Assembly (NCBI GenBank): GCA_003550325.1
Contig: QKWP01000258.1
Span: 170,215 to 234,214 of the forward strand
Reading direction: 5' to 3'
DNA length: 64,000 nt
Source of the DNA: Gigaspora rosea
Taxonomy: Eukaryota; Glomeromycota; Glomeromycetes; Diversisporales; Gigasporaceae
Position 1 is the stretch's first letter. Every line of letters begins with the position of its first letter. Of this stretch, positions 45,801 through 55,888 are shown in pieces. The notes beneath the pieces are model-generated. The model had not been told where the DNA came from. It did no database searches and saw only the letters and a list, made by a program, of their open reading frames with translations. Made by a program: the position numbers and the translations under genes.

Positions 45801-46540
45801 GATGCCCACCAAGAGCTGAAAATAAACGGGATAAAATCGAGTGGTTGGCCTAGTGAGTGGAAGCCGTACCTACTAGCATGGCAGCGCGCAAAAGGCACGT
45901 TAAGGTCAAACGAAAACTGGCCCTGGCAGTTACATGAGATAAGATTGGGGATGACAAATGGTACAGAAGTCACTATATAGAAACGGAAAGATCCAGGCTC
46001 GGGTAGAGGAACCTACCGATGCCTTGAAACTGCATGCCTGGCTAATACAGAAAAAGACTCCCAACAAAAAAATGGACATTCTGTGGCGCCTGTATTATAG
46101 ATCCTTACCTCTGGGAATACTTGGACTTGGAACTAGAGGACTGTCCATGGTGCATAGGAGAAGCACAAACAATTGAGCATTTTACGTTCGAATGTAGGAT
46201 GGCTAGAGAAATATGAGGGATTGTATATGGCTTAATGGATACAACAATAATAGAAACCCCAGTGAATATGGAAGAAATTTTTACAGCAAAAAATATCCGA
46301 ATAGAAGGGCAGAAAAAAGCGGCATTGTGGCTTCACGTGAATGCAGTTTACAAAATTTAGTGTATATACACTACTAAAAGATGGGGGAGGATAATGAATT
46401 AAGAAATGTAGGAATAGAAGGGATGCGAGCTCGAGTGAAAGCTCGCCTAAAATACGAAAGACGTGTGTTAAGGGACACGCTTAAAAATAGTTCGGAGAAA
46501 CAAAAAAAGTGGTATAAAGTTATTAAGGAGTCTGATATGT
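42890..46540 (+). pseudogene. LINE J ORF2 (endonuclease and reverse transcriptase), broken
   Basis: ATG 42890 (MSQFNKVKIAMLNVKGLND). The endonuclease lacks the LQETN region (deletion at about 42990) but keeps VYAPP, GDFNTNINP, CIDYIFVDK and NSDHLLLE. TAG at 43877 replaces the linker Trp. RT: RGKSPGTDRLTYEFYK, a frame change in the FVDQAKAFDRVEH segment, GVRQGDPLSALLY, then a 281-bp insertion. AYVNNLLIG has both catalytic Asp changed to Asn. Later Trp codons are stops (SD*EKV at 45204, SKI*YVAYL at about 45524, REI*GIVYG). It has been dead for a long time. Confidence 0.85.
44799..45079. mobile_element. Small insertion in the LINE J RT gene
   Basis: 281 bp between LAFK and FEPLLE, a place that is continuous in relatives. 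Flanks GCCTTCAA and GCCTTTGA are similar over 8 bp (6 of 8). The ends GCGAATGC/GCGCGTGC match loosely. An AACCGGTTTTCAAACTGGTTTGG-like inner palindrome, in two parts, lies at 45048-45072. It is possibly an old hAT-type MITE. Confidence 0.5.
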
Positions 46541-46604
46541 AATTAGTGTAAAAAGTTTGGGTCATAAATGCGCATAAAAAAAAAAAAAAAAAAGCAAAGA
46601 AGAC

Positions 46605-47321
46605 CAGAAAGTGAAATAGCTAAACTAAATAGAAGATTGAAAGTGCTGAGAACACAGCATGCAAGAGCAGAAAGGAGGGATCATTTACAAATCCAGATAG
46701 GGAGCTTGAAGATAGGATAAGATCTGAAGTATCAAGATTAGCAAAAAAGTGGAAAGTAAAAGCGAAAGCCAGATGGGCAGAAAAGGGAAAAAAGTCAACG
46801 AAATACTTTTTTGCGCGATTTAAAGCCAGACAAAGTAAAGCAAGCCAAAAGATGATAAAAGTACCGGAAGCTAAGAGTTCAATGGGTATGGATACCCTAC
46901 AATATATAAGAAGCTTCTATGAGAAATTATATAAGAGCGAAAAGGTAGACCATAAAGCGATGGAAGAAATAGTAGGAAATCCACCAGAGGTTACTGCTGA
47001 AATGAATGGAACCCTGTTGAGAAAGATCACTAAAGAAGAAATAGAACAAGTCATTAAGGTACTGCCGGACAATAAATCACCCGGGACCGATGGGTTGACC
47101 TATGAATTTTATAAAGGTATAATAGATATAGTGACCCCAGTGTTAGAAAAGGTGTTTAACAGGCTATTGAAAGAGAGCAAGATGCCATGGTCCTGGCATA
47201 AAAGCCTAATTGATATGGCAGAACGCTTTAATACAATATGCAGTGAGCTAATACCGAAATATCAACAGGGGTTTATCAAGAACAGATCAATCTCTGACAT
47301 GGCGCTCGACATTATTATGAC
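46605..47321 (+). pseudogene. LINE H linker and RT start, broken
   Basis: Pieces PESEIAKLNRRLKVLRTQ, SKARWAEKGKKSTKYFFARF-like (here KAKARWAEKGKKSTKYFFAR), NKSPGTDGLTYEFYK, MPWSWHKSLI; then a deletion of about 100 bp removes TLIPKK...MKI and the reading goes on with MAERFNTICSELIPKYQQGF and ALDIIMT. The 13-kb hAT element cuts in at 47321 and the gene resumes at 60301. Confidence 0.85.
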
Positions 47322-47435
47322 TAGGGTCCGTATTGGGCTGGCTAAACCTGCGGGTTTTTGGATCGGGCCAGGTTTGTGCATGGGTCGGGCTGGGTTCAGA
47401 TTGGGTTTAGCAGCCCAATACTAAAATAAAACTTT

Positions 47436-47748
47436 TTCGGTATATAAAAACTTTAATTACAAGTTTAAACTAGTATAAATATAGTTAAACTTTTATATTT
47501 ATTTATTTTTTATACTTACNTTGTTCATTAAAAACGGTTCGGGATCTTCCAAATGTTGCAATGGTACCGCTGTCTACGGAACTTCTATTAATGATTACGT
47601 TGAGTTTAAATACAAAGTGTTTAGGTTTGGCAAACTCCCATCATATCGACAAGCGCATGACTTGTTTCGGTATATAAAAACTTTAATTACAAGTTTAAAC
47701 TAGTATAAATATAGTTAAACTTTTATATTTATTTATTTTTTATACTTA
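47436..47748. repeat. 84-bp direct repeat around a single N and a foreign segment
   Basis: The 84 bp from TTCGGTATATAAAAACTTTA (47436) recur at 47665 to 47748, apparently identical. Between them lie an N at 47520 and about 140 bp of higher-GC sequence (47521-47660) with a short open frame (FIKNGSGSSKC...LPSYRQAHDLF) unrelated to the hAT context. An assembly join or a small duplication would both explain this; I favour an assembly problem. Confidence 0.6.
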
Positions 47749-47957
47749 CCATTATAATCAAATCTGCACTTACTAATATATAAATTAAAGAATTTTTTTA
47801 GCACGTCAAAAATGCTTAAAAATTTTTTCTTTCAATTTTCTATTTAATCTTTATTATAGCATTAGAGATCTATTTTTTTTTTTTTGACGGGAAAATAAAG
47901 TTTGTGATTTCGAATATTTTTAAAAAAAGTAATATATTGCATTAAAGTACCGGTAAC

Positions 47958-48239
47958 CAGTGTTGTACATGGGACAGTTGGGACATACGTTGGGACATTT
48001 TGGGACATTCTGGGACAATTTTATAAATTGAAATTACTTAAAATTTTATTAAGATAATCTAATTAAATTTTTTTAAAAATGTGTTTAGCACCTAAAAAAA
48101 TATATAATTATATATTTTTTTTAAATTAATTTATTAATTATTAAGGCTTGGGACATAGTTGGGACACTTGGGACGCTGGGACGTTGGGACGTTGGGACAT
48201 GGCAAAAAAAGGCTGGGACAGTAAAAATGTACAACACTG
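47958..48239. mobile_element. hAT-type MITE with TGGGACATT motif arrays
   Basis: TIR CAGTGTTGTACAT and, inverted, the same; perfect 8-bp TSD CCGGTAAC (47950-47957 and 48240-48247); 282 bp. TTGGGACATT units on the left; GTTGGGAC and TGGGACAC units on the right. The centre is shared with 14978-15229. It sits just upstream of the hAT transposase start. Confidence 0.93.
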
Positions 48240-49544
48240 CCGGTAACTATATATTATAGTCTACACAATTGCTCGCTGATTGCTCACATAGAAACGAGTA
48301 TGAATCCTGTTAGTGAAAGTGAAAATATTGAAGTGGTCTCAAATGAAAATACTAAAGTAGTCTCCAAAGTAGTTTCTGCTACTAAAAAGCGTAAGGTTGG
48401 CAGAAAACCATCATGGGTTTTTCAGGAAGGACATTTCACCAAGGATAACTTGCCACATAAGAGTAAAAAAAATTTATATTATACATTTTATTTACAATCA
48501 TTTATTAAAATATTTATAATTACTAGCGGACCATGCTCAATGCACGTATTGTAAGACTAAATTGAAACACAGTAATAAAATAGGAACAAGTTCTTTGATC
48601 TAGCATCTAAAACATACCAAATGTAATAAGTATATTAAAGATGTATCTCAACAAGAACTGCAATTTTCTTCTTCAAAAGGTGTTACTACTTACAAATTTT
48701 TTAAGAACAAAGTCGGAAAGATTTAGCCGATATGATCGTCATGCATAGTTATTCTTTTTGCATGGTTGAGCATAAGGGGTTTATAAAATTTATCAAAAAT
48801 TTGCAACCCTAGTTTAAAGTAATGTGTAAAAAAACGACTCGCAAAGATTGTAAAGATCATGTTGCAAATCTCAAGGCGCAAGCTTATATGGTGATACAGG
48901 AAGCACCTGGACGTTTAAGTTTTACTACCGATTCATGGACTTCGAATCAAAATCTTGGCTACATGGCTGTAACAGGTATATATTATAAATATTTATATTT
49001 ATTTATTTGTTTCTATATAGTCGCTTAATTGTTATGCTTTTTTAGACCATTTTATCGATAAAGATTGGAACCTCCGAAAAATACTCTTAGCATTTAAATT
49101 AGTTCCTTCACCACACACAGGGGCTGTTATCAGTGATATGTTTTTTAAGTGTCTCGAGGATTGGGATATCATATCTAAAGCAAGTACAGTATTTAGTAAT
49201 TTTGCTAATTTCTTTATAGGCATATGTGTGTTAACACTTGAACAGATGTTAGCAGTTACCTTAGATAACGCAACCAGCAACAATGCTGCTATAACCTGTA
49301 TAAAGTGCAAGTTAGATGAACAAAACGTGCTCATCGCAAATGGAATCCTGTTATATCAATGTTGTTGCGCCCACATACTGAACCTTATAGTTACCAGTAG
49401 ACTTAAAATGGTTAAAGACGTTGTAGATAAGATAAGTAAAATATTTTTAAGATTTTTAGCCGAATTCCAAATATATCACGGTCAGCTCTCTCTAAACTGG
49501 TCCAGTTCTTGTTATATTAAATTAACTAATAGTATGTACAGTAT

Positions 49545-49650
49545 GGATACAGCAACATGTGACTTATGGACACAACAATGACTAGCATTACTAATAATAA
49601 CTTTTAACTCGGGCCACTGTTGTGTCCATAAGTCATGTGTATGTTGTGTC
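49545..49650. repeat. Foldback repeat (ACTTATGGACACAACA)
   Basis: GTGACTTATGGACACAACA at about 49559 is inverted at about 49619 (TGTTGTGTCCATAAGTCATG). It interrupts the hAT transposase reading and is probably the end of an insertion. Another GTTGTGTCC follows at about 49644. Confidence 0.6.
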
Positions 49651-50660
49651 CCCTTATAACAAACTTCAAATTAGAATTTTATTCTAAAAAATTTTTGGAA
49701 TAAAAATTGTGCATTATAACCAAAATACCACATGCCAGCCTGGAGTCAAACATGTAAGATAGGCAAGAGGAAATAAAAATATTGATGATTATATTAAGGT
49801 TTTTTAACTTAAAGCTACGGTGCAGGATACTTAAAGACTACATTTTAAATTTTGTCCCATTTTTAAAAAATTTCATAGTAAAATTTGATGTCTTTATGAA
49901 TTCTTGCATTTTGATTGGCTAAAAATTAATTATTAAAAATATTTTAAAATTAATTAATTTTAAAATTAATTTTAAATTAGCCAATAGCAGCAAGCTAAAC
50001 ATGTGACTTGTCCCAAATTTTTACGTATCATATAAAAATACTATACTTTTAAACACATTAATTGAAAAAGTATACAATGCTTTTTCCTCAGCAAACATAG
50101 CCAAGACACTCATGCAGAATTTCGTCTCAATAGTATGGAATGGTTTTTACGAATCTATATGGAAAGAACGGTGTTAGCTTATTGGGCTTTGGGAAAAAGA
50201 AGAAGGCATCACTATTAAGGAGAAAAGAAGGAAGGCCAAGAAAAAACACACATCTATAGGAAAAGTTAAAAGTGCTGGAAAAGGAAAGACAAGTGTCACA
50301 ACACCAACGCAAGTTCAAGCGAAGTGTTTTTAGAAAAGAGTGCATTGGTACTCAATGATAGTAAAAAGGGTATTGAAGAAAAGAGCCATACCGCTGACAG
50401 TTTGTGGCAAGTAGCGGTTAAAAGTTATATCCAAAGTGGTGAAATTCCATTTTGGGCCGGGTCTTAGACGGATTTGACAAGACTCTCCGATTTATCCGTA
50501 AATTGGTGCGTCAACTCGCAATTAGGTACTACAAGGCAACCGGTTGATGTCAGGCGTAATTTTCTACTTTTGTAGCTTTTGTATATAGAAATAGTTTACT
50601 TTTTCTGTACAAATAACACATTATCAGGCTCTGCCGAGATTTGTCTAAGAATAAAAAAAA
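49651..50660. other. Unassigned stretch inside the hAT gene
   Basis: AT-rich to about 50070. From about 50120 to 50560 the plus strand carries broken frames with a polar, Lys-rich character (FYESIWKERC, GITIKEKRRKAKKKH in neighbouring frames), ending QSGEIPFWAGS. The W-K-x-R-C spacing recalls C-terminal tails of some fungal LINEs, but this is weak. No TIR or TSD was assigned. Confidence 0.35.
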
Positions 50661-50870
50661 NNNNNNNNNNNNNNNNNNNNNNNNNNNNNNNNNNNNNNNN
50701 NNNNNNNNNNNNNNNNNNNNNNNNNNNNNNNNNNNNNNNNNNNNNNNNNNNNNNNNNNNNNNNNNNNNNNNNNNNNNNNNNNNNNNNNNNNNNNNNNNNN
50801 NNNNNNNNNNNNNNNNNNNNNNNNNNNNNNNNNNNNNNNNNNNNNNNNNNNNNNNNNNNNNNNNNNNNNN
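50661..50870. other. Assembly gap (210 N)
   Basis: Run of N. Nothing can be said about its content; the hAT gene segment before and after does not reveal what is missing. Confidence 0.98.
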
Positions 50871-52150
50871 GCACGTTTTATAATAGTAAAATTTTAATAT
50901 AGTATATATTTAAAAAATTATACTTCTATATATCATAAAGTTTCCCCCAGTTGGCTCAAATTTCTTCAAGTTACACAAAATCATTAATTTTGATTGGTCG
51001 ATATCATATGATCATCATATGTAAACAACTTTCGATATCTAAAGTTTAAATCTTTATAACTTGATGAATATTCAACCAATTTTAATAATTTTACTATTTT
51101 TAGAATCACAAAAACCTGCTCTATAATTTTATTTAATAGATTAAATGACTTATTTAAAAAATTTTTTACTAAACTTTAAAAAGAAAAAATCGATACCACA
51201 AAAATCATATGATAAATGATCTACATACCCCTTACCCTTAAGCGTCCCACACTATACAAACTATGAAGATGTAACCGAGTGGACTCATTTTAATAGATTA
51301 GATAATGTCGCTAATTATTTATATAATGAAGGCTTGCAATTTTGAATTTTCTGCTCAGCATTCAGCGGTTGTCTTAAACAACATTGGATGGTTCTCCTCT
51401 CGCTAATAGCAGCTCTAATCATTTGAATAAGCAATAAAAACATTCACATTATGCATATTGAATTTGTACTGCTTCTTTAAAAGCAATTGCTTTTGCTTCA
51501 AAAGAATCGAATTGGCTAAGAATATAGGCATTGGTTTTCTTTTATAATTTTTTTTGATTAAAAAACTTTGTTTTTTTTTCTTTTGAAAAACGACGCCGTT
51601 ATAGAAAAACAATATTCACAAATATTAAAAAAGTAGCAAAAACATCTAAGAATTGTAGTAAATAGAAATAGCACTAATATTGTTCTAGATTTTGCTATGA
51701 ATTTGCTGTGAATATTTCAACTTTGCTAAAGTAATAATTTTATTGTAATATACATTATTGAACTATCGGCCTGCTAAGAATTAAAAAAAAAAAAGAAAGA
51801 TGTTTGATTAGTAGTTAAAATCTGCTGGATAGAAGCATTGATTTAGGAATTTTAAAAATATAATGTAGATATAGCAAAGGATAAAAAGGCATCCGATTAG
51901 TATTTAAAGTCGACCTTCTACTCTGCTAAATATAAGTAAATTAAATTTTAGTAACCAATATAGTTATTTGAATAACACTTTAACTTTTAATTCATTATAA
52001 CCAGGGTATATGGGCTTGGTTAAAGAGAGCTGATTTACTTACTTTTAGTTGGTGTTATAGATCCAAGATTCTGTGAAGTGGATTTACAGCTCAGGATGTC
52101 GACAACAAAACTTTGAAGATAATGTTGTTGGATTTCGTAATGAACTTGTT
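50871..52150. other. AT-rich stretch without a recognisable gene
   Basis: Short frames only (for example TNYEDVTEWTHFNRLDNVANYL at about 51250-51320, split here as TNYEDVTEW and FNRLDNVANY), not recognised. It probably holds one or more old insertions in the hAT transposase gene, which resumes near 52160. Confidence 0.4.
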
Positions 52151-52619
52151 TCAAGCCTGCGACCAACTCTCGACATGGTCATCCGCTAAAATTCGATATT
52201 CATAATAGATGTATATTCGAACGTCTTGCATTTAGAGATGCTAGTTTTGAACTAATTGCACCTCTGGATGATGATTGGGAAAAGGCAGAGTGTCTTTGCA
52301 ATTTTCTAAAACCTTTTTATGAAAGTAATTAAATTAGCTCAAGTACTTTAATATGAGCACAAATTAAATAATACTACATTTTAATTAGTCACCAATACTA
52401 TATCAGGAAGCACCTACTCCACAGCAAATATTTTTCTTCCTAAATTGTTGAGAATTAGAGTACACCTTGAGCGAAACGCTGCTAATACTGATCCCTTTCT
52501 TTTTCAAATGGTAAACCCAATGTAAAACAAATTTAATAAGTACTAGGCAAATATAGCAGAAATGCATTGCATTGCCTCGATACTAGATTCCCGTTACAAG
52601 ATGGCGTTTTTAACCCATA

Positions 52620-52979
52620 TGGGGTCTTTGCCTTGAAAATAGGGTTCCGAGGTCCCCCAAACCAAAATTGAGATTTTTGTTAAGCCTTAATTTATGAAGC
52701 ACAAAGTTCATTTCGTGCAAGTTTTATAACCGATTAACTTAATATTAAAATGAGTTATGGAAGTCCGGAAATTTGACGTTGAATATAATGAAAATGATCG
52801 ACATAGCAGATAAATATTTTACCATCAATTTTATCCAATAACAAAAAAGATTTGTAAAGATCATTTCTAAAATTAGCAGAAAATCAAGTTTGGGTTGTTT
52901 TGGTTACACAATCTTTATTTACGATTTACTAAAAAAAAATTTATAGTGCTGTAGGGTCATTTTCAAGGCAAAGACCCCA
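52620..52979. mobile_element. Palindrome-ended TA-flanked element, copy 2
   Basis: Ends TGGGGTCTTTGCCTTGAAAA and its inverse, with TA at both sides (52618-52619 and 52980-52981); 360 bp. It shares ends with 33088-33230 but has a different, non-palindromic interior. It splits the hAT transposase exon after ILDSRYKMAFL. Confidence 0.85.
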
Positions 52980-53060
52980 TATGTATGATTATAAGATGAA
53001 CCTGTTATGTATTGAAGCTGAAGAAAAGTTAGCTTTAATTAAATCAAAGTAATATTGTTT

Positions 53061-53138
53061 CAATTATTTTTACTATATTATATTTTATAGAATTTTAATA
53101 GTGAGTTATCCAGATGGTGGGGTAATACTAAAAAAAAG
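53061..53138. repeat. 78-bp direct repeat, left copy
   Basis: It starts CAATTATTTTTACTATATTA and contains the end of a hAT intron (TTTTATAG) and the exon start reading NFNSELSRWWGNTKKK. It is identical to 58139-58216 except one base. It precedes the 5,000-bp block. A hairpin follows: GATGGTGGGGTAA (53113) faces TTACCCCACCATC (ending 53182) across the junction. Confidence 0.9.
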
Positions 53139-53277
53139 GGCATCGCGGCTGTGCCTTGATACCTTTTTTTTACCCCACCATCTTGTTCTATTGTATTTAA
53201 TAAAATAAATTAAAAATAATTTATTATTTTAATAAATTGATAAATGCTTCAAACAAGTTATCTCTATATTTACGCCG

Positions 53278-54030
53278 CTATATGAATTCCTGCATGTGTT
53301 TTTCTATCAGATTTTCGTTACAGTCTCTGCTTGAAATATTTTTCTTGACACCGTTCCACAAACCTTCAATGTTGTTTGTGTGAACTCCAGTGCCTTGTTG
53401 AATTCTGTTTTTTGAATGATTCACTCTTCTATGAATCATGTTTAATTGATCTAGATGGCTATATCCCTTCCAATGATCCGTGTGAATTATTGATCTTGGT
53501 CTTACATGATGTTTCTCAAAGTTGTTGCTTCTCGATCTTTTGTTATAACAAAAAAACATTTTCTTTCTTTGGTACGTTCTACACCACCAACTATCCAGAA
53601 ATACTCATTCTTTTTAAACTTCGATTCATCAATCTCACATATAACGTTCTTTCCACCGATGAAAAATCTTCACTTATTAATTTAGAAATTGCTAAATCTC
53701 GAAACATATTTGTAAATTTGATGATAGTAACTGAAGAAAAAGTTGTCATCATGTCTATCGACATGTAGTTCAGCTTACATAACCACAAATAGCTGATTAA
53801 CATGACGCCACTACATTTTAGATTGCAATTTTCGAATACGGTGTTTTTAAAAATGGGTATGGTTTTCAGGCATTCCTTACATCTGTAAAATTTTTTGTAT
53901 CTGACTGTTTCGTGATTGCACAATCTGCAGTAACTCTTATTTTTCAAAACGTTTTTTTTGAACAGAAATTCGATGCATTTGTCTTCATTGAACCAGATTT
54001 CTTGCAAGGCTTTCAGGCTCATCATCTTTT
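53278..54030 (-). pseudogene. Merlin (IS1016/ISXO2-like) DDE transposase, two frameshifts
   Basis: Minus strand from about 54025. An N-terminal zinc ribbon (CRLCNHETV...YRCKECLK) is followed by a helical segment, then after a frame change ICEIDESKFKKNEYFWIVGG (catalytic Asp 1) and, after another change near 53560, SIIHTDHWKGYSHL (Asp 2) and VHTNNIEGLWNGVKK (Glu). All three catalytic residues are present. Length (about 250 residues) suits Merlin transposases, which duplicate 8-9 bp on insertion. It lies at the left of the 5-kb block; its own TIRs were not identified. Confidence 0.82.
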
Positions 54031-54351
54031 TTATTTATTTTTTTTTTTATTTTAAGTTTTGAAGTTATATTTATATAAAAATTTTCAATTTTTTGCTTTT
54101 TTGATTCAAAAAATTCAAGCTGATTGTTTTTTCGTTTCATCTTTGCCTGAATAAAAATTAAGATTTATAATTAGGTTGTTGTTCGATTTTACTACTGTTC
54201 TTACATCGATACGGGATACCCGCATTGTTGATGCAGCTCGACCCGGTCTCATCCCGAATCGATGTAACGAACGCTCGTAGCAATCTCTCAACAACAAACC
54301 TTGCACTGATATAAAACTGATTATCACTCCCTCCCTCCTTTTTCATATGGG
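54031..54351. other. Spacer between Merlin-type transposase and palindrome
   Basis: It contains a run of T and a moderately GC-rich patch (54200-54300) with short, unsupported frames on the minus strand. No recognisable gene. Confidence 0.4.
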
Positions 54352-54457
54352 TAACTTTGTTATGATGTGTCAAATGCCAATAGCTTATGAATTTGGTAAT
54401 AGCTAAAGCTATTACCAAATTAAATGCTGATTGTTTTTGACACATCTCACAAAGTTG
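54352..54457. repeat. 106-bp palindrome with TAATAGCT/AGCTATTA centre
   Basis: Outer arms AACTTTGTTATGATGTGTCA against its imperfect inverse; inner perfect arms ATTTGGTAATAGCT and AGCTATTACCAAAT with a 2-base loop. It lies on the Rep side of the 5-kb block. It could be a stem-loop of a replication origin or an unrelated foldback element. The centre is not the classical nonanucleotide. Confidence 0.55.
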
Positions 54458-54829
54458 ATAACCAATTAAATAAATTAAAAAAAATAAAGCATAAAATTCT
54501 TTAACTAAATTTTTTATTTGATTTATTACAAGATTCTAAATACAAGCCTTAAATTTCAAGTAAAATATACTGGTTTGGCCATTTTTGACCATAATAATAA
54601 TAAAACCACCCAAATAAAAACAAATTCGCAAATAAATATTCATATATTCGTAATATTGAATAGTTTGTGATTAAATTGTATGCAATATTAAGTAACAAAA
54701 GAATAATTTTATAAATTTTTTTGAAATAATAGTTCTTTTTGATTATTGTACAATATATTCTTACAAAATTAATTATGTTCTGAAGTATAATATAATTTGT
54801 TTCAAAATCAGTAAAAGCACCCAAAAAAA

Positions 54830-55152
54830 TGATATCATCTACCCAATTCTCAAACTCCGCATAATTTCTATTCTTATAAAGTTGAGCTTATTAAGAGATT
54901 TAGCAGTTACAAGTTCTAATGCATTATTTAATTTTGTTAATTCTGTAATCTGATTGGTCAATTCATCATTAGTATTTCGTGATTCAATAATTCTGATTAC
55001 GTAATTGATGTATTAATTCTTGGTTTTGATTCGTCAAGCCATCATTTGAATTTTCTAAATTCAGTATTTTATTTTGTAAATAGTTGTTAGTACAAATCAA
55101 TTTCTCATTATCCGAAAGAAGTGCTAAATTTCGCTGCAATTGATCTTCCATG
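54830..55152 (-). CDS. Small coiled-coil protein frame with hydrophobic extension
   Basis: ATG at 55152 (MEDQLQRNLALLSDNEKL). Leu/Asn heptads over about 55 residues predict a coiled coil; the frame meets a TGA, but the neighbouring frame continues the heptads (NDELTNQITELTKLNNALE). Further on (54549-54824) a hydrophobic frame rich in Ile/Leu/Tyr could be membrane-inserted. It is on the same strand as Rep and the transposase. Not recognised; it may be a cargo gene of the 5-kb block. Confidence 0.45.
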
Positions 55153-55259
55153 TATAAATTAATTTATTTTAAGTTTATAATTCAATAGATATATATATAT
55201 TTATTTGTTTAATAATAATATAATTATTTAAAAATAAAGAAGAAAAATAAATAAAGTTA

Positions 55260-55870
55260 CTATTTTTTAATCAAACGTTTAAAATTTAAATACAAAGAAC
55301 TGTTCTTATTTAATTTGTTATTAGAATCAGAACCGATAGCGATTTTTGATTTTTTTACTAATCTTGAATCTTCACCAATATCCAAAACGTGATTTTTACA
55401 CAAATTATTTGCATCAACCAAAAATTTTGGTTCAAGATTTCTTTTGCCATTCATATTAATTTCTTGATAATTCGCTTGAATTTTTTTCTGTTCATCGTCA
55501 ATATTATCTTGAGGTTCAATTACTTCTTTAGATTTGCCTTTTTTTTTTGTTCGTGTATAAGCTGAATCATCTGAATGTAATTCAGATTCAGGTTCTGAAA
55601 TATCATTAGAATCTTCAGAGTATTGATAATTAATTTGTTGTTGAGTTGAGGATTCGATTTGTGGGTCTGAATCATATTCGGTTTCAATCCCAATATCACT
55701 TTTAACAGTCGTATAATATTGGTTAGAAATTTGATTTGATTCTGTTATTGAACCATGAATTAATTTAAATTTTTTTACATTATTTTTTGTAGAAAATATT
55801 AATTTTCTTTTTCCAGGTACAGATTTTGGAATATTGGTTATTACTCGATCTGTAATATCATCAATATTTA
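55260..55870 (-). pseudogene. Acidic/Ser-rich disordered frame downstream of Rep
   Basis: Open on the minus strand from about 55870 to 55260 with only one late Met (55454). Begins IINIDDITDRVITNIPKS, then a Ser/Asp/Glu-rich region and basic KKSKIAIG and KRLIKK at the end. It starts right after the Rep stop but in another frame, so it is either the C-terminal extension of Rep after a frameshift or a separate gene. No domain known. Confidence 0.5.
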
Positions 55871-55888
55871 TAATTGTTGAATATTTAT

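Larger units (their letters stand above)
40923..46593 (+). mobile_element. LINE J, inserted in LINE H
   Basis: Plus-strand D-type LINE with an 11-bp target duplication GCAAAGAAGAC (40912-40922 and 46594-46604) and a 3' A run of about 18. The 5' block TCACTCTCTCCAGACCAC (40946) is a variant of the family block. Both ORFs are badly broken, and a further insertion lies in the RT at 44799-45079. Confidence 0.9.

Noticed and set aside
48300..49581. A separate small hAT gene apart from the 58-59 kb pieces
   Set aside because: The N-terminal, middle and C-terminal parts complement one another in the right order with insertions between them, so one broken gene is simpler.
50461..50560. tRNA-like sequence near the N gap
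   Set aside because: No cloverleaf with a TTC-type T arm could be drawn.
54115..54445. Two overlapping minus-strand frames as genes
   Set aside because: They cross the palindrome and have no motif; composition does not favour coding.
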